Source of the DNA: Xiphias gladius
Lineage: Eukaryota > Chordata > Actinopteri > Istiophoriformes > Xiphiidae
Direction: 5' to 3'
Length of the DNA: 64,000 nucleotides
Assembly (NCBI RefSeq): GCF_016859285.1
Contig: NC_053406.1
Location: forward strand, 7,371,001-7,435,000
Position numbers and translations under genes: made by a program. Position 1 is the first letter of the stretch. Every line of letters starts with the position of its first letter. Under the pieces are notes generated by a model, which was given only the letters and a program-made list of their open reading frames with translations, made no database searches and was not told the DNA's origin. This document shows positions 11,901 to 23,500 of this stretch, piece after piece.

Positions 11901-12589
11901 CAAACCACCAGGAGGGACCGCTGCTGGCTGCTGGACACCTGCAGCGTCTGCTCCACCTGGAGCTAAACAGTGCAGGGTGACAGGATTAGAGATGTTTAGC
12001 AGACAAACACCAGTTATTCTGATCTCTCTCTTTTTTTAAAATTTAGAATCCTTATAACTCAGAAAATGAACCACCAGTATCTACAAACTTTATGGCTTTT
12101 GAAGGAACCTATTTTGACTATGCTGACTGTATCAAAACAACTAAGGGATTTGTGTGACTGCACTTCCTTACTGCCCACTTCCTTAAATAGACAGCCAGGT
12201 TAAAACATAGAGGAGCGGCAACGTAAGGTGCTAAATCAATCAAGTAGAACCTCCAGACTGATGACTTTTTGGTGACCTTTGCCATTAAGCCAGTGAACTG
12301 CCCAACTACTTCAACAATTCAGAAAAGTGCCACACCCTTAACAATACATGGAAAGATGACAACGTCTTTGTTTTGTGTAAATAGACTATATTAGTCGTGG
12401 AAACACCTCTATTAAACAGTTATAAATTGACAATTTGCTTTCTTACAAAAATGATTGTTGTCTGCTTATTAAAGAAAGAGACATGCCAAAATTTCACCAG
12501 TCACACACTCATCAAACTATAATCTAAGTAGACTAGTAAACAAATCATATTCAAGATGACAGCAAACCTTTGGAGAGAGTGGACTCCAT
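2905..12589 (-). CDS. Gene A: 25-exon Ser/Asp-acidic and poly-Lys repeat protein, 801 aa
   Basis: Coding exons in transcript order: 12568-12589 (ATG), 11817-11962, 11391-11492, 10650-10733, 9188-9281, 8497-8549, 8322-8408, 8033-8128, 7750-7839, 7486-7614, 7097-7195, 6527-6575, 6346-6407, 6200-6257, 5994-6109, 5698-5769, 5296-5406, 5096-5179, 4764-4841, 4581-4646, 3996-4109, 3771-3860, 3587-3685, 3448-3492, 2905-3264 (stop). All borders are AG/GT and the lengths sum to 2,406 nt in one frame. The N-terminus is MESTLSKAPGGADAAG. Most exons encode a Ser cluster with Asp/Glu (SSSSDSDED style, resembling CK2 sites) followed by 8-20 Lys with scattered Asp. Exon 4 has 22 consecutive Ser. The last exon (119 aa) is not repetitive and ends RGPKPYQ. 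There is no signal peptide or membrane segment. Alternating acidic-Ser and basic blocks recall NOLC1/treacle-type nucleolar proteins, but this is analogy only. The gene is not recognised. Confidence 0.8.
7790..8334 (-). repeat. 289-bp tandem duplication creating an extra gene A exon
   Basis: The segment 7790-8045 recurs at about 8079-8334 with only a few differences. Each copy holds the Ser/Asp-coding half of an exon, a whole intron (sharing the ggaagtagagtattaagtaa start and the intron end) and the beginning of the next poly-Lys stretch. The offset is 289 bp (tctgatgatg at 7802 and 8091). Both edges lie inside (CTT)n poly-Lys coding tracts. Confidence 0.9.
10999..11023. repeat. (CA)n microsatellite
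   Basis: Short CA tract in the gene A intron between exons 3 and 4. Confidence 0.8.
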
Positions 12590-14056
12590 ACGAGTCCAGA
12601 TTTCTCCTCTGTCCAGGAACCCAGTTCTCCTCTTACAGACGCACCTGTGTGTTCACTTCATGACAGAGTGTGGGTGTGTGGAGCTAGGGTTTTTATGGGT
12701 GGGGATAACAGGGAAAGTGTCAAGGAGGCCACAAAGGTTTCAAAATAAATCCCACTTTGAGAGAAAATATTTGACATTACAAAAACTGCGCCTACTACAA
12801 ACCTAATGTGCCAAGCCCGCGGTTTGAGTGATGAATGAGTCATTTTGTTGTTCTGTGAGAGACAGCTTCTAACAGACTGTACGCTATTATTTCAGACTAT
12901 TTTATGGAGTCTGTTTTATTTTGAAACCAACAACGTCTTGTTATTCTGGCCATATATGCCTTGTGGGTCCTACGCAGCTAGACTGGCTGGTTTACCTGTG
13001 CCAGCAGGTAATGCCTGTTTCAGCTGCTGGGGTGACAGGATAGTAGACCACTGCAATGTCTGCATGACTATAAAGTTTTACGACTAGTTTAACAGATCGA
13101 TACCAGCTGCAGCAATTGGTGCGCAAGAATGATCATCCATAATACCTACCCCACAAGGCCGGGGAAATAAGCTTGTTTGCCCTTGGTTAGAGCAGCTCAG
13201 GGGCAACACTGAGTCTTTATACTGGGTTGCAAAGATGAGAGTTTCTCCTTTCATGTACCACCTACAGGAGGTTCAATGAACACGGTTTTAAGCCATGTAA
13301 TGCTGTCGTGTCGCCTCCCAGAGGATACTCAGACGTATGACCACGGGGTCATATCGTACTAGTCAAACTTATATCTTCTGTTCCTTTCCAGCTTCCGTAG
13401 TTTAACAGCCGTGTGGTTAGAAATGCCAGGGTCAGCTTCTTCCGGAAATGGGAAATTTATTCTCAAAATAAAAGTAAAGCTATTACAATTCAAATTAAAA
13501 AGAGAAAATAACAAACACTGAATTGTATATATCTTCACAAAATCATACTTAAATACTTAAATAACTCATTAGATGTAGAAAAGGAGAAACTTAAGATATG
13601 AACATTGCAAATGGAGTTGATACAAAAGCTATATTTTTAACTTTCTAAGGAAAACGCTGTCTATCGTCAATGTAGTCAGCTTGACAGCTGTGTAGCGCAA
13701 AGCAGTGCAGTAGATACGGGAGTCTGCGATACTTTCTGTTACCTTTTTCCGTGTTAAATAACGGAGTCTCCCTCATTATTTTAACTCTGTAATGTAGAAC
13801 AACTAGCCAACGTTAGCTTAACTTAAAGAGGACAGTGGACACACGGCACCGTGAGGCGGTTACCTTTTTAACCGACACCCGCACATCTCACCGCTCCTCT
13901 GTTATGGGACTTTGCCAAAGAAATTTTGTTCTGGGATTATGAAAGGTCAGTTCTTTGCCTGTCGCTCCGTAGCTAGAGGACCAAAGGCAAGCCATGACAA
14001 CTAGCCAGCGTTAAATGTGGGTCCGTTCACACTTTAATGACTGACTGGTTGTCACC
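12590..14056. promoter_or_regulatory. Divergent intergenic region between gene A and tp53i13
   Basis: About 1.47 kb separates the gene A start (minus) from the tp53i13 start (plus). No exon with good borders was found here, although non-coding first exons of either gene could be present. The part nearest tp53i13 (about 13800-14056) is CpG-containing and is the likely 5' UTR/promoter of that gene. Head-to-head position only; no specific factor sites are claimed. Confidence 0.4.
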
Positions 14057-14201
14057 ATGCCGAGCCAAACGACGTCCCCGCCGCTGACAGTGACTGTCGT
14101 GGCCGCGCTGTGGGTCAGTTTGGGTCGGTGCGGTGTCTCCGATTCTCCGGGGCCAGGATGTGACAATGGAAAGGTACAATTTAATACCTATTGTGTCTGC
14201 T

Positions 14202-14269
<68 letters not shown>

Positions 14270-17200
14270 TGTCTGTGTGTCTGTGTCTGTGTCTGTGTGT
14301 GTCTGTGTCTGTCTGTCACACAGTGCTTTTAAGGATATAAGTTAAGGTCGTCAGTTATCGTTGGCATTAAAATGCACTCAACTTCAGGGTCTGTGTGTGT
14401 GTGATAGCTGTCTTTGGACAGGGACCTGCCTGCGGATGCTGGATATTGGGACTGTTCAACGTCTGCTTGGCCAGAGTCTACTCAGGTAACCATGGACACA
14501 ACAGGACCTCATCGTCATCATCTATGTTACACATTACGGCCTCACTGCCTCAGATGGGTGGGGTGTGCTGCAGTACAATGGGTGCCAGGAAGTTTAGACA
14601 ATCATGGGAAGGCAATTGCTGTGGTAAACCCTTTGCATGTAGCATCGCCAGTGGTATCAGTTCTCAAAAGAGCCTGGCTCACTTCTGATCACTGCACAGG
14701 CAGGCTAAATACAGTACAGTGGCCATTGTCCAGGTTTGTTCAGGGGTTTAACCAATGTTCACTCTCTCTCCTATCTACAGAGACCCTCTAGTACTGACAA
14801 AGTGTATGATCCTGAGGTGAGTAAACGCCTTACCAAGCAACTGCCTCTCCCCGCAACCTTTGACCCTCCAAACACTAACGTCACACGGGTTTTTCCTAAA
14901 ATCAAAGCACATCCTGATAACAGTCAGTGACACATCCACAGTTAAGTTCAAAAATGTGATGCCAAAGCATGACATGAACCAACAGCTTCACCTTGCACGA
15001 CTGCTTGATGAATGGTTGTTAAGCCAGGAATAGGGCGATAAGATCTAACCGGACTTAATTTCTTCTCGCTGCAGCCAGCCAGGCAGATCTGTATGGATAA
15101 ACCTATCTCCTACAATCACACCATTCCCAACAGGTAAGGCTATGTGGACGGACATATTATCAAGTAGGCTCAACATAGGTACCAAGTCATCGCTGGATGG
15201 TCACACACAAGTTAAAGACCGTCAGTTGTTCTGTATATAAATACAGCTGACACGTGCACAACAATGTCTTCATTGTCCCTGTCTACTGCTTTGTAATACT
15301 GCAATAAATCCACTAATCTAATTTTGTCACATATAAAAGAGCTATCAAGGATGTTAAGCAGTGTGTCCGTGTTTGTATTTGTGTGTGTTGTAGTGGAGCG
15401 TACAGACCAGTGAGGGCAGAGAGTGGAGAGTACTTGTACTGTCCTCCTCAACGGTGGCTCAATAACTTGCGCGTAAGTTGCGACATCAGACATCAGTTTT
15501 CTGCCTCTGTCTCCAGTCTCACAGCAATTTAATCACTTTATCTGCTTAGTACAGTAAATGAATAGACTTTTGTGTTCAGGGCGTCAGTGAAGACACTGAC
15601 TGTTTTTATAGTAGCTGTGGTTAGTGAGATACAGACCTGTATGTATATTCAAAACTCATGAGAATTTAACACGAACCATGAGATATTTAAAGTCTCAGTA
15701 AAACAAAAACGACTGTATTACTTTGCCTATATTAAAATATACCTACATCAATTTAACATTTAAATCATTTGAATTTTTAAAATCAGCATTGTTTTGATTG
15801 ATTATTTTATGTTGTGCCAATGGGCGTCCAAAAAATTCCAAGTAATAATACCATCCCCGTCCTCCCATCATAAAAGAGCCGCAACTGTACAACAATTTAC
15901 AAAAATTTCACAGCATAGTATAGAGGAAACATGGTATTATATTACAAAAGTCATATTTATTTTACATTAAATACCATAGTAGTTTATTTGTTGCGGCAAA
16001 CAGCTTTTGTAGAGTAGTTTCGGGGTTGTGCACAGTATAATACAGATTTTTGAATTAACAGTCCCTTCCGTACTATTCCCAATCTTGCAATCTGTTTGAA
16101 CCAGAAATGCATCAAACTGTGGAGTTAAGACACAATCAGTGTATTGTTTCCTTGCATCTTAAATTAACACAGGGCATTCAGGGAAGTAATACAGGGAAGT
16201 CTGCCAGCACTCACGTTCTACCTGTTTGGACCCTTGGTAGCAGAGCTGCAACTGCACATGGAGTTTCTTGAATATCAGGGATTTAACAAACAGTAATGGC
16301 ATGTCAGGGATTTTTATCGCACTACACCATAATGCCAGAATGTTCTGTAGATCACAGCCGGTTCAACACATTAGCTGGTGGTTGGCAGATGTATTTCTCT
16401 ACAGATGAAACCAGATATCCCCCTGTACCATCTCTGTCAGATGAAAAACGCTATGAACAGATAAGGAGGGAAAACAACATTTACATTATTTTAACCACTT
16501 ACTTTGCATCCTAAATTTTGGCGAGAACTAAATTGGTGGAAACCCTGCGGTTAATGGTAGAGGATGGGGGTAATGATAATCACATGTGTGTTTGTGTTTG
16601 TGTCGTTGTGTATTTTCCAGCATGGAGCTACTGTTTTGCTCCACCACCCCTGTGCTCCTCTCAATGAGCGTCTCCTTCTGTCTGTCCTGGCCCGCTCCTG
16701 TTTGTCAGACTACATCATTACCCCACATCCACAGCTCAGTAAACACAGGGTAGGAAACACTTTATCTCTACCTTTTAATTTGTCAATCAGTGAGATTAAA
16801 GTTAAACTGAAGCTTTTTTTTGCTTTTTTTACTGTTCACTTGTTGAAATATTTTGAACTTTGTCAAACTTTGATTATATGTCTTTGGTAGCTTTAACACT
16901 CGAGCAGGGAAAAAATAACTGAAGATGTAATTTAATCCCACTCATTTGGATCTCTTAGTTATTGACTAAGCAAAACCAGGCCTATCAGGTATCTGTTAAT
17001 CCACCTTTAAGGGTTTAACAACCTTTGTGTGGGTGTGATACTCCCCCTTTACCGTTAATAAGGACAAACTACAGACACAAAAACAAAAGATTAGATTTTC
17101 ATTATGTACGTTGAGGGAGTCTACAGTAGGTGAATTGAAGTAACTGTTAATTCATATAATGGGAAACATTGGCATAAGCAGTGCCAGAAGCCTTCTTGAT

Positions 17201-19184
17201 GACATTATAGTGTTGTTACAGTGTTACATGTAGTTCATATGAATGACTTTTGACGGCTATTACGGACCATCAGTGTACCATGACTTATTATATCAGAAGG
17301 TGAGCTTCTATTGAAGAAGGGGGGGGTGAGTGTTCACTGCTGGCTCTGTGTTCAGCCAATAGCTTTGGTGTCCTGGGGCCGCACTGTGGAGCTGTCTACC
17401 GTGGCCTCCTCAGACGTCTGTGATTGGCTGGAGGCCACAACAACCACAAGAAATAAGTTCAGCGGTGTGAACCACATCAGAGAATACAACTTGCTGTTGA
17501 CCCGGCCAGCTAAGCAGCACCGGCTGCAACACACACATCCAGAGGAACGGTCAACAAAAATGAAGGTTTGGAAACTTTACTGATGATTGTACCCATTTTG
17601 TTGACTCACATGTTAATTATCAGTCATTTTACTTGCACTGCAATAAAAGCAGCATTGAAGAGTCATCTCAGTAGTCTTGTAACTGTCCCTAAGTAACTAT
17701 TACTGTAAACCCCCAGGAGTCTCTGAAGCAATGCTGTGAGCACACCATCTCTTCTCTGCTGAATGAAGCAAAGGAGCCAGAGCTGGAGTCCAGCATGAAG
17801 AAGGAAAGTTTGAAAAAAATGGAAAAGGGAGGGAAAAGAAGACAGATTCGAGCTCCCATCACAGAAAAACAAGAGAATGTTAGGGCTGAAAACGAGAGAG
17901 ACAACACAATGCACGCATTCAAGTCTCTGACCAGCCAGACCAACAGAACCATCCTCAGAAGGAAAGGGGGTGTCCAGAATTACAACAACACACTTGGACC
18001 ATCGGCAGATTCTCTTCCAGATAACAGGACTCTCTCAGATCCGCCTGCTCCAAGGGAAGCTCCTTCTCAATCTAAGATACAAAATCTGAATCTGAGCCTT
18101 ACACCCAGGCCCACAACTCCTTTGGGTTCAAATATGTCTACAATTAGGAATGATTCTTTAGCATTTGGGGATTCTGAGTCTGAGAAAGGTTGGCTGACGA
18201 TACAGAGAGCAACACTGCAGCTCAGCCCTAAACATACTGACCCCAAAAACACACACCCCTCAGCTGACATGGATGTTCTTGCACATGGTGTGAACAGTGA
18301 ACATAACCACACTGCAAGGCCTGAAGCCCTGGCCCTAAGTTCCAAAGATGAAGGTACAGACTCAGCCAAAGAGAGAAATAAAGACTCTGCTGAACGCAGC
18401 ATGAAAGAGAACAACTCTCAAGAGAAAAACTATGCTAAACATATCACAGCAGATGGCAGGATGAAGAATAATGAAGTAGTAGATGTAAAAGAAAGAGAGT
18501 TGGAGCCTAAGCAAATACACAGTGCCACACATTCTCACCACAAAAGTGAAAACAATGGCTTTGATTCTGTTTCCAAATCCCAATCAGAGTCTCCACCCCA
18601 GCCACAACAACACCCAAACCCACATCCAGCCATTTACCTGCCTAACAGCCATGAGTGTGACAGCTGCAAGACAGGCAAACACTGTGACTGCACCAAGGCG
18701 TCGGGAGCCGAGGCCCAAGCTACCGTTGTGAATACGGGGTTGCCGAGGACCCCCAGGACGGACGAGGCGGTGTGGGCAGCAGCAGCACTGGGCTTCCTGT
18801 TGGTTCTCCTGACGCTGTCCGTCCTTCACACTCGCCTGTACCGCCACTGGAGGACCACGCCTAGTCTTTACTGGCACGACCCACGGCAGGACTACGACAG
18901 TGTGGCAGGTAAGTGGACCACACAGGGATCAATCACCAGAGAGCTGACCAGTCCTGTTTACAAGTAATCAGTTCTTCCTTGGCCCATGCCCTAATTGTGC
19001 TCTAATTTCAGTGAGGTCTTTTAAGTAGGTGCCTTTGTCTGTATTCGTAAGCAGTGTAATCTGTATGTGTCTTCTAGATGTGATCCGCAGGAGGCTGCGA
19101 ATTGCGAACAGGAGGCGGAAAAGGGGCAGGAGACAGGAGTGTGTTCTCCTGCCAAGCTCCTCCAGCTCAGATGAACTTCCGTGA
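14057..19184 (+). CDS. tp53i13: Tumor protein p53-inducible protein 13 orthologue, 668 aa
   Basis: Nine coding exons: 14057-14173, 14408-14485, 14781-14816, 15075-15133, 15394-15472, 16621-16749, 17356-17565, 17717-18908, 19078-19184. They sum to 2,007 nt in one frame, with GT-AG borders. An N-terminal hydrophobic stretch (residues about 10-25) suggests a signal peptide. Exon 6 has the family block HHPCAPLNERLLLSVLARSC, and exon 7 has the conserved LVSWGRTVEL-type segment. The C-terminus has PRTDEAVWAAAALGFLLVLL, a membrane helix at about residues 589-610, then SLYW and a basic tail (RRRLRIANRRRKRGRR). Together these match mammalian TP53I13, a single-pass membrane protein of unclear mechanism induced by p53. 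Human TP53I13 is about 390 aa. The extra length is in exon 8, a polar low-complexity region rich in Ser, Asn, His and Lys. Exon 2 was chosen over an alternative AG at 14420-14421 because only the acceptor at 14406-14407 keeps the frame open. Confidence 0.92.
14202..14269. repeat. (GT)n microsatellite
   Basis: About 34 GT units followed by an imperfect GTCT/GTGT tail to about 14318, in tp53i13 intron 1, immediately upstream of exon 2. Confidence 0.95.
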
Positions 19185-20575
19185 AAAAATGAAGGGAAAC
19201 ATCCCCAAGAATGAGCCCAAGTCTCATTGCAAGTAGAGGAGATGAAGAGCGGACTTTGTATCCCCAAAACAGAAGCGGGATATGATGAATATATCAGACC
19301 TGTCTTTTATCTGGAGCGGTCTTGTACCTACAGTATGCTGTTTATCTGACAGGGCTGGACTGGATCGCCTTTATCACAAGGGCAGAGGTCTTGCTGGATA
19401 ACCATACTGCAGCAGCTAAAGGGTGAGATAGATCCTGTGTCCAAACTGAGTGGACACAAAGTAATTTGCCAGAGGACTCATCCGTGTGGTTGCATCTGGA
19501 TTGTTACCTGCCATGACAGCATGGCTGGTATTGTTTTCAACATGTGACTCTGTCTATGTGTTTGTGTGTGTGTGTGTGTGTGTGCGCGCGCACGTGTAAT
19601 CACGGTTTTCCTGGAGACTACTACTGTAGCGGGAACTACCACAGAGGTGGTTTGGAGTAATTTGGCAGGAGATTATACGTCCGTCTGTCTGTGGACAGAT
19701 TTTGTCACCGCAATAGCATCACAGGGCCGAGGTCAAAGATGGGCGTGGTTCAACCCATGAGTACTGAGTACCCATGTAATATTGTAGTAATAACTACAGA
19801 GTACTGATTTAATAATGTACTCATTACATCAGTACTCATGGGTCAAAACGTCAACATGTTGACGCACGTCGTGATTGGTGCGATCCCGTCGCAAAGTGGT
19901 CTCTAGTTTGGGACCATTATTAATTCTGTTTCTCCTTGTGAAGGAAGCCATGAAAAGGAGAAAGAGCGCTGTACTATGAACAGCAAGACCGCAGAGGTAA
20001 ATGACTTCTTACCAGATAGTGTATACATAAAGACTAACTTAGTCTTAACTTAAACTCAGTAGTCCAAAACTACAGTCCCTATTTAACAGCCATCAAAGAA
20101 TAATTCCGAAAGAATCAAACCCTATAATTGTTGCATCAAAGAATCCAAGAGAAGCCCTCAGGTTTTATTTTGTGCAACGGAAATTTTAGGTTTTTGAATG
20201 ACTTCTCATAATACATTTGTGTGATCAGAGTCTCCTGCACAGCGCTCAGTGTATAGGGCCCCCTTTTTACACTCAATGTATTACAATCCATATTAAGTTT
20301 CCAGCTCTGGCCTTATCAAATGTTCTGCCAATGGATGGTTTTTATTGTGTCACATTTTGTCTTTGTTTTTATAAGTAGGAGTATGGTAATATCATGCTGC
20401 TTTGACCTGTGAAAGTTTAGTATGTGAAACTTTTAAGTTGCTGTTCTAAGCAACACTGCGTGCGCAGTATGCGTAGTCACTGAATGGTACGCACATGAAT
20501 CGCTGTATTTTAATGATGTTTTTAGATGGACTTTAGAGAAGGATTTACATAGACAATAAATTCGTTGATGCAAGT
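19185..20575 (+). other. 3' UTR of tp53i13
   Basis: This follows the stop at 19182-19184 with no further coding exon. The first AATAAA on the plus strand is at 20555-20560, followed by a TG-rich stretch (gttgatg..gagtgtgtgg), the usual arrangement of a cleavage site. The span also contains a short GT tract (about 19561-19585) and the palindromic element at 19753-19843. Confidence 0.5.
19753..19843. repeat. Short palindromic element, MITE-like
   Basis: A perfect 15-bp inverted pair, acccatgagtactga at 19753-19767 and its reverse complement at 19829-19843, flanks about 60 bp of A/T-rich sequence. The interior is partly self-complementary around gtac motifs. It lies in the tp53i13 3' UTR. Confidence 0.65.
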
Positions 20576-23500
20576 ATTGAGTGTGTGGACTCATGTTTGA
20601 TTTTTTCTCATATCTTATAACATCATAAGCCAGTGTTGGCCTATAAACTTTATTATAACTCTCACTTAAAGCTGGACCAATACTTGATTTCTGTGACTTA
20701 TACCAATATTGATATTTGAGAGTCTAAAAACAGATGAAAACATATTGATCTTTTTTTTGTTTGTTGTTTTTACCTAGACATTCTGATGATTCATTAAATT
20801 CTTTGTTTTCTATATTACATTTTTGCATTTCTGTCCTGCAATTTTTTTGTTACTTATTGGTCGACATACACACTGATACCAATATATTGCCTGATTTACT
20901 GTTTATTATGATGTCTTTATGGCTTTATTTAGAGACTCAGGCTCAGTGTAGAACCAGCTAAACAAAGCAGAAGAATTAATTAAGTTTGAGGGTAGAAATT
21001 TGAAAAATAATAATAAATGATATAAATATTCTTTTAATTAATAAAATTAGTAAAGAAAATCACCAAAAATGTGTCAAGTGTGTCGCTTAATATCATCATC
21101 TTGGAATTAGTTTACAAGATGCTGGGATGAGATATCAACATAGCTAGAATATTTAAAACGGAAAGAGTAAAGTATTTAAAAATTATCTGCAAAGATCAAA
21201 TTCATGCAAAAAAAAGGACATTAGGTTAATGACATGAACCAATTAAACACTGTAATTCAGGTATCAGAACTAAGTGAAATGATGCAGTTTCCAGTGACTG
21301 TAAAAGTAATGCCAGTGTTGTGTGTGAGAATTTACCAAGATGTATTAAGGATTTAATTGCTTTAGCATGAGGCAGTTCTTTCTTTTCCAAAAAAGTCCTT
21401 ACACATTAGAGAGATGTAAATACACACTTGTCCTGATTAGAGATAAGAAACTTAATGCAGACAGACCCAGGACAATTAACTTGTTTTATTATTTTATTAC
21501 AAATGTACAGCTTATGAGTTTCCATTACGATTGACCTTTTTAAGTCATTGTTTTCTCTACTTTATACAGTTTTTAACGTCTTCTGTTAAAAGATAACTCT
21601 CCCGTCACCCATCTCCCAAAGTGTAGAGCTGTGAAGAAACACAGGGACAGCAACAGTACAGGCCACAGTGCACTGCCAATGGCTGAGTATCAGAAGTGTG
21701 TGTGTATAATTCACTGGTTGCATTTTAATTGTACTTGTTGAAGGCTTGGTCCAACTGATAAGTGTTGAGGGTGTGTGTTTGATGTTGGAAAGTACGTGCT
21801 GAATTCTGGGCATGATGAAGGTGTCGAAAGTGTTTTGGACATGAACTGATGGAAGCATTTAACATTCACACTAGAGGCACCCTACGTAGTGTCCACGAAC
21901 TTGGGGAAGGAATAGGCCATGTGCGTTTTAGACCCTCCTTCCGCTGTCTTGAGATGACTGTAGTGCTAAGCCGAAGTGCGCTTCAGACTTTTCTAATTGC
22001 TCTATCCCGCATTAAACCCCTGCCTCGTGCACCTCATGTACCTGAACTAAGACCTTTGGAAGAGTGCAGCACATAATGTAGATCCTACTTCGTCCAGCTG
22101 GTGTTTGAAAATAGTGCAACTAAGAACACACCTGGATCAAACTCTTGTTCTCACTCTTCACTTTCTGTGGATTCTAATAGGATCATTAATACGTACAATA
22201 TGACTACATAAGGGGGTAATACCACAACATGACCAAACTCACAAGACTTAAAAGTATCTACAAGTACATCAGGTGTCAAGACTTAAGAGCTGAATGAAGA
22301 TTTGGCCTGAAGCTCACTTGGGCCAACAAAGAGACATAAACATCTTGCAAACATAACCCTAACATATAGCTTAATATAAAATATAACATGAAAATATATG
22401 TTCATATATATGGCTCTAGTCTAAAACTTGGGCGATCATGATAGAAGGGACAAGCTTTTCTACTGGCCCCCGTGTGTTTGTGTGTGTGCATGCGTGTGCG
22501 TGTGTGTGTGTGTGCATGTGTGTAAGTATTTCTGTCGTTTCAGCAGTCAGTACAACATCACTGTAACTCAGCCAGTCAAACAGGAGATGATGATGATGTG
22601 CAAAGGCATTCAATATCAAACAATGATACATTTCAAGAGTCTTCTGGACATGAATTGTTTTGACATGAAACAGAGAAACAACTCCATCCTCCTCCTACAA
22701 AGACGTGTGCAACTCTATGAGAGAATGAGGAACACTGAGAGTCAGACACCCCAAGTGATGATCGGGGGGAAAAGTGAAAAACAAAACACGAATAAAGTGG
22801 ACAGAGAAGTGCTGAAGGTGGCATCAATCTCTCAAAGTGTTTGGGGCTAATTTAGGTCTAATTGCTTCTTGCTGAAAGGCAGCAATACAAGAAAAAAATT
22901 GAGATGTACTGTAACTGCTGTTTGAAGGATGAGGTCATTGTTTCAGGTGAGTAAATTTAATGTGCAGAAGCCTTCTGAGCAATGAGGATTATAGAATAGG
23001 CCATCGCAAGAACAACCAACTATTAGAGCCACAAACACTTTGAGAAATGAGCTGCAGAATCATTCGAGAAAGGTTAGAGGTGTATCTAAACTAGAAGAGG
23101 ACGGTCCTCCTGGCAGCTAGCAAAGACTTTTTAGATCCCATCTGAATCCTTAATTATAGATATGACCATATTTGTTCGGCACAGTACAACAAGATTTAAA
23201 CCTACAGTAGGCTAAGTGCGCTATCTTTAAAAAAGAAAAAAAAAAAAAAAAACATCTTTGTTCCCAATGCTGTCTCCCATTAGCAGAGTTCCGAGACAGT
23301 GAGCTAGAAGTGACAACTTCCGTGGCCCAGATCAGCAGGCCGTGACAGAGAATCAGTCGGAAAACAGTGGCTGTGGGCTTGATTGTGCTTGCCACACAGT
23401 CTAAAAAGTGAAAATAATACATGGCAAAGTAAATCAAGCACACTTGAGGTGGATGAATCAATTTCAAATGCACAAATTTTCATTTTCAAATGAAAGATGT

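Noticed and set aside
14422-14485. Alternative acceptor for tp53i13 exon 2 (AG at 14420-14421)
   Set aside because: It gives a 64-nt exon that leads to a stop codon in exon 3, whereas the acceptor at 14406-14407 gives 78 nt in frame.
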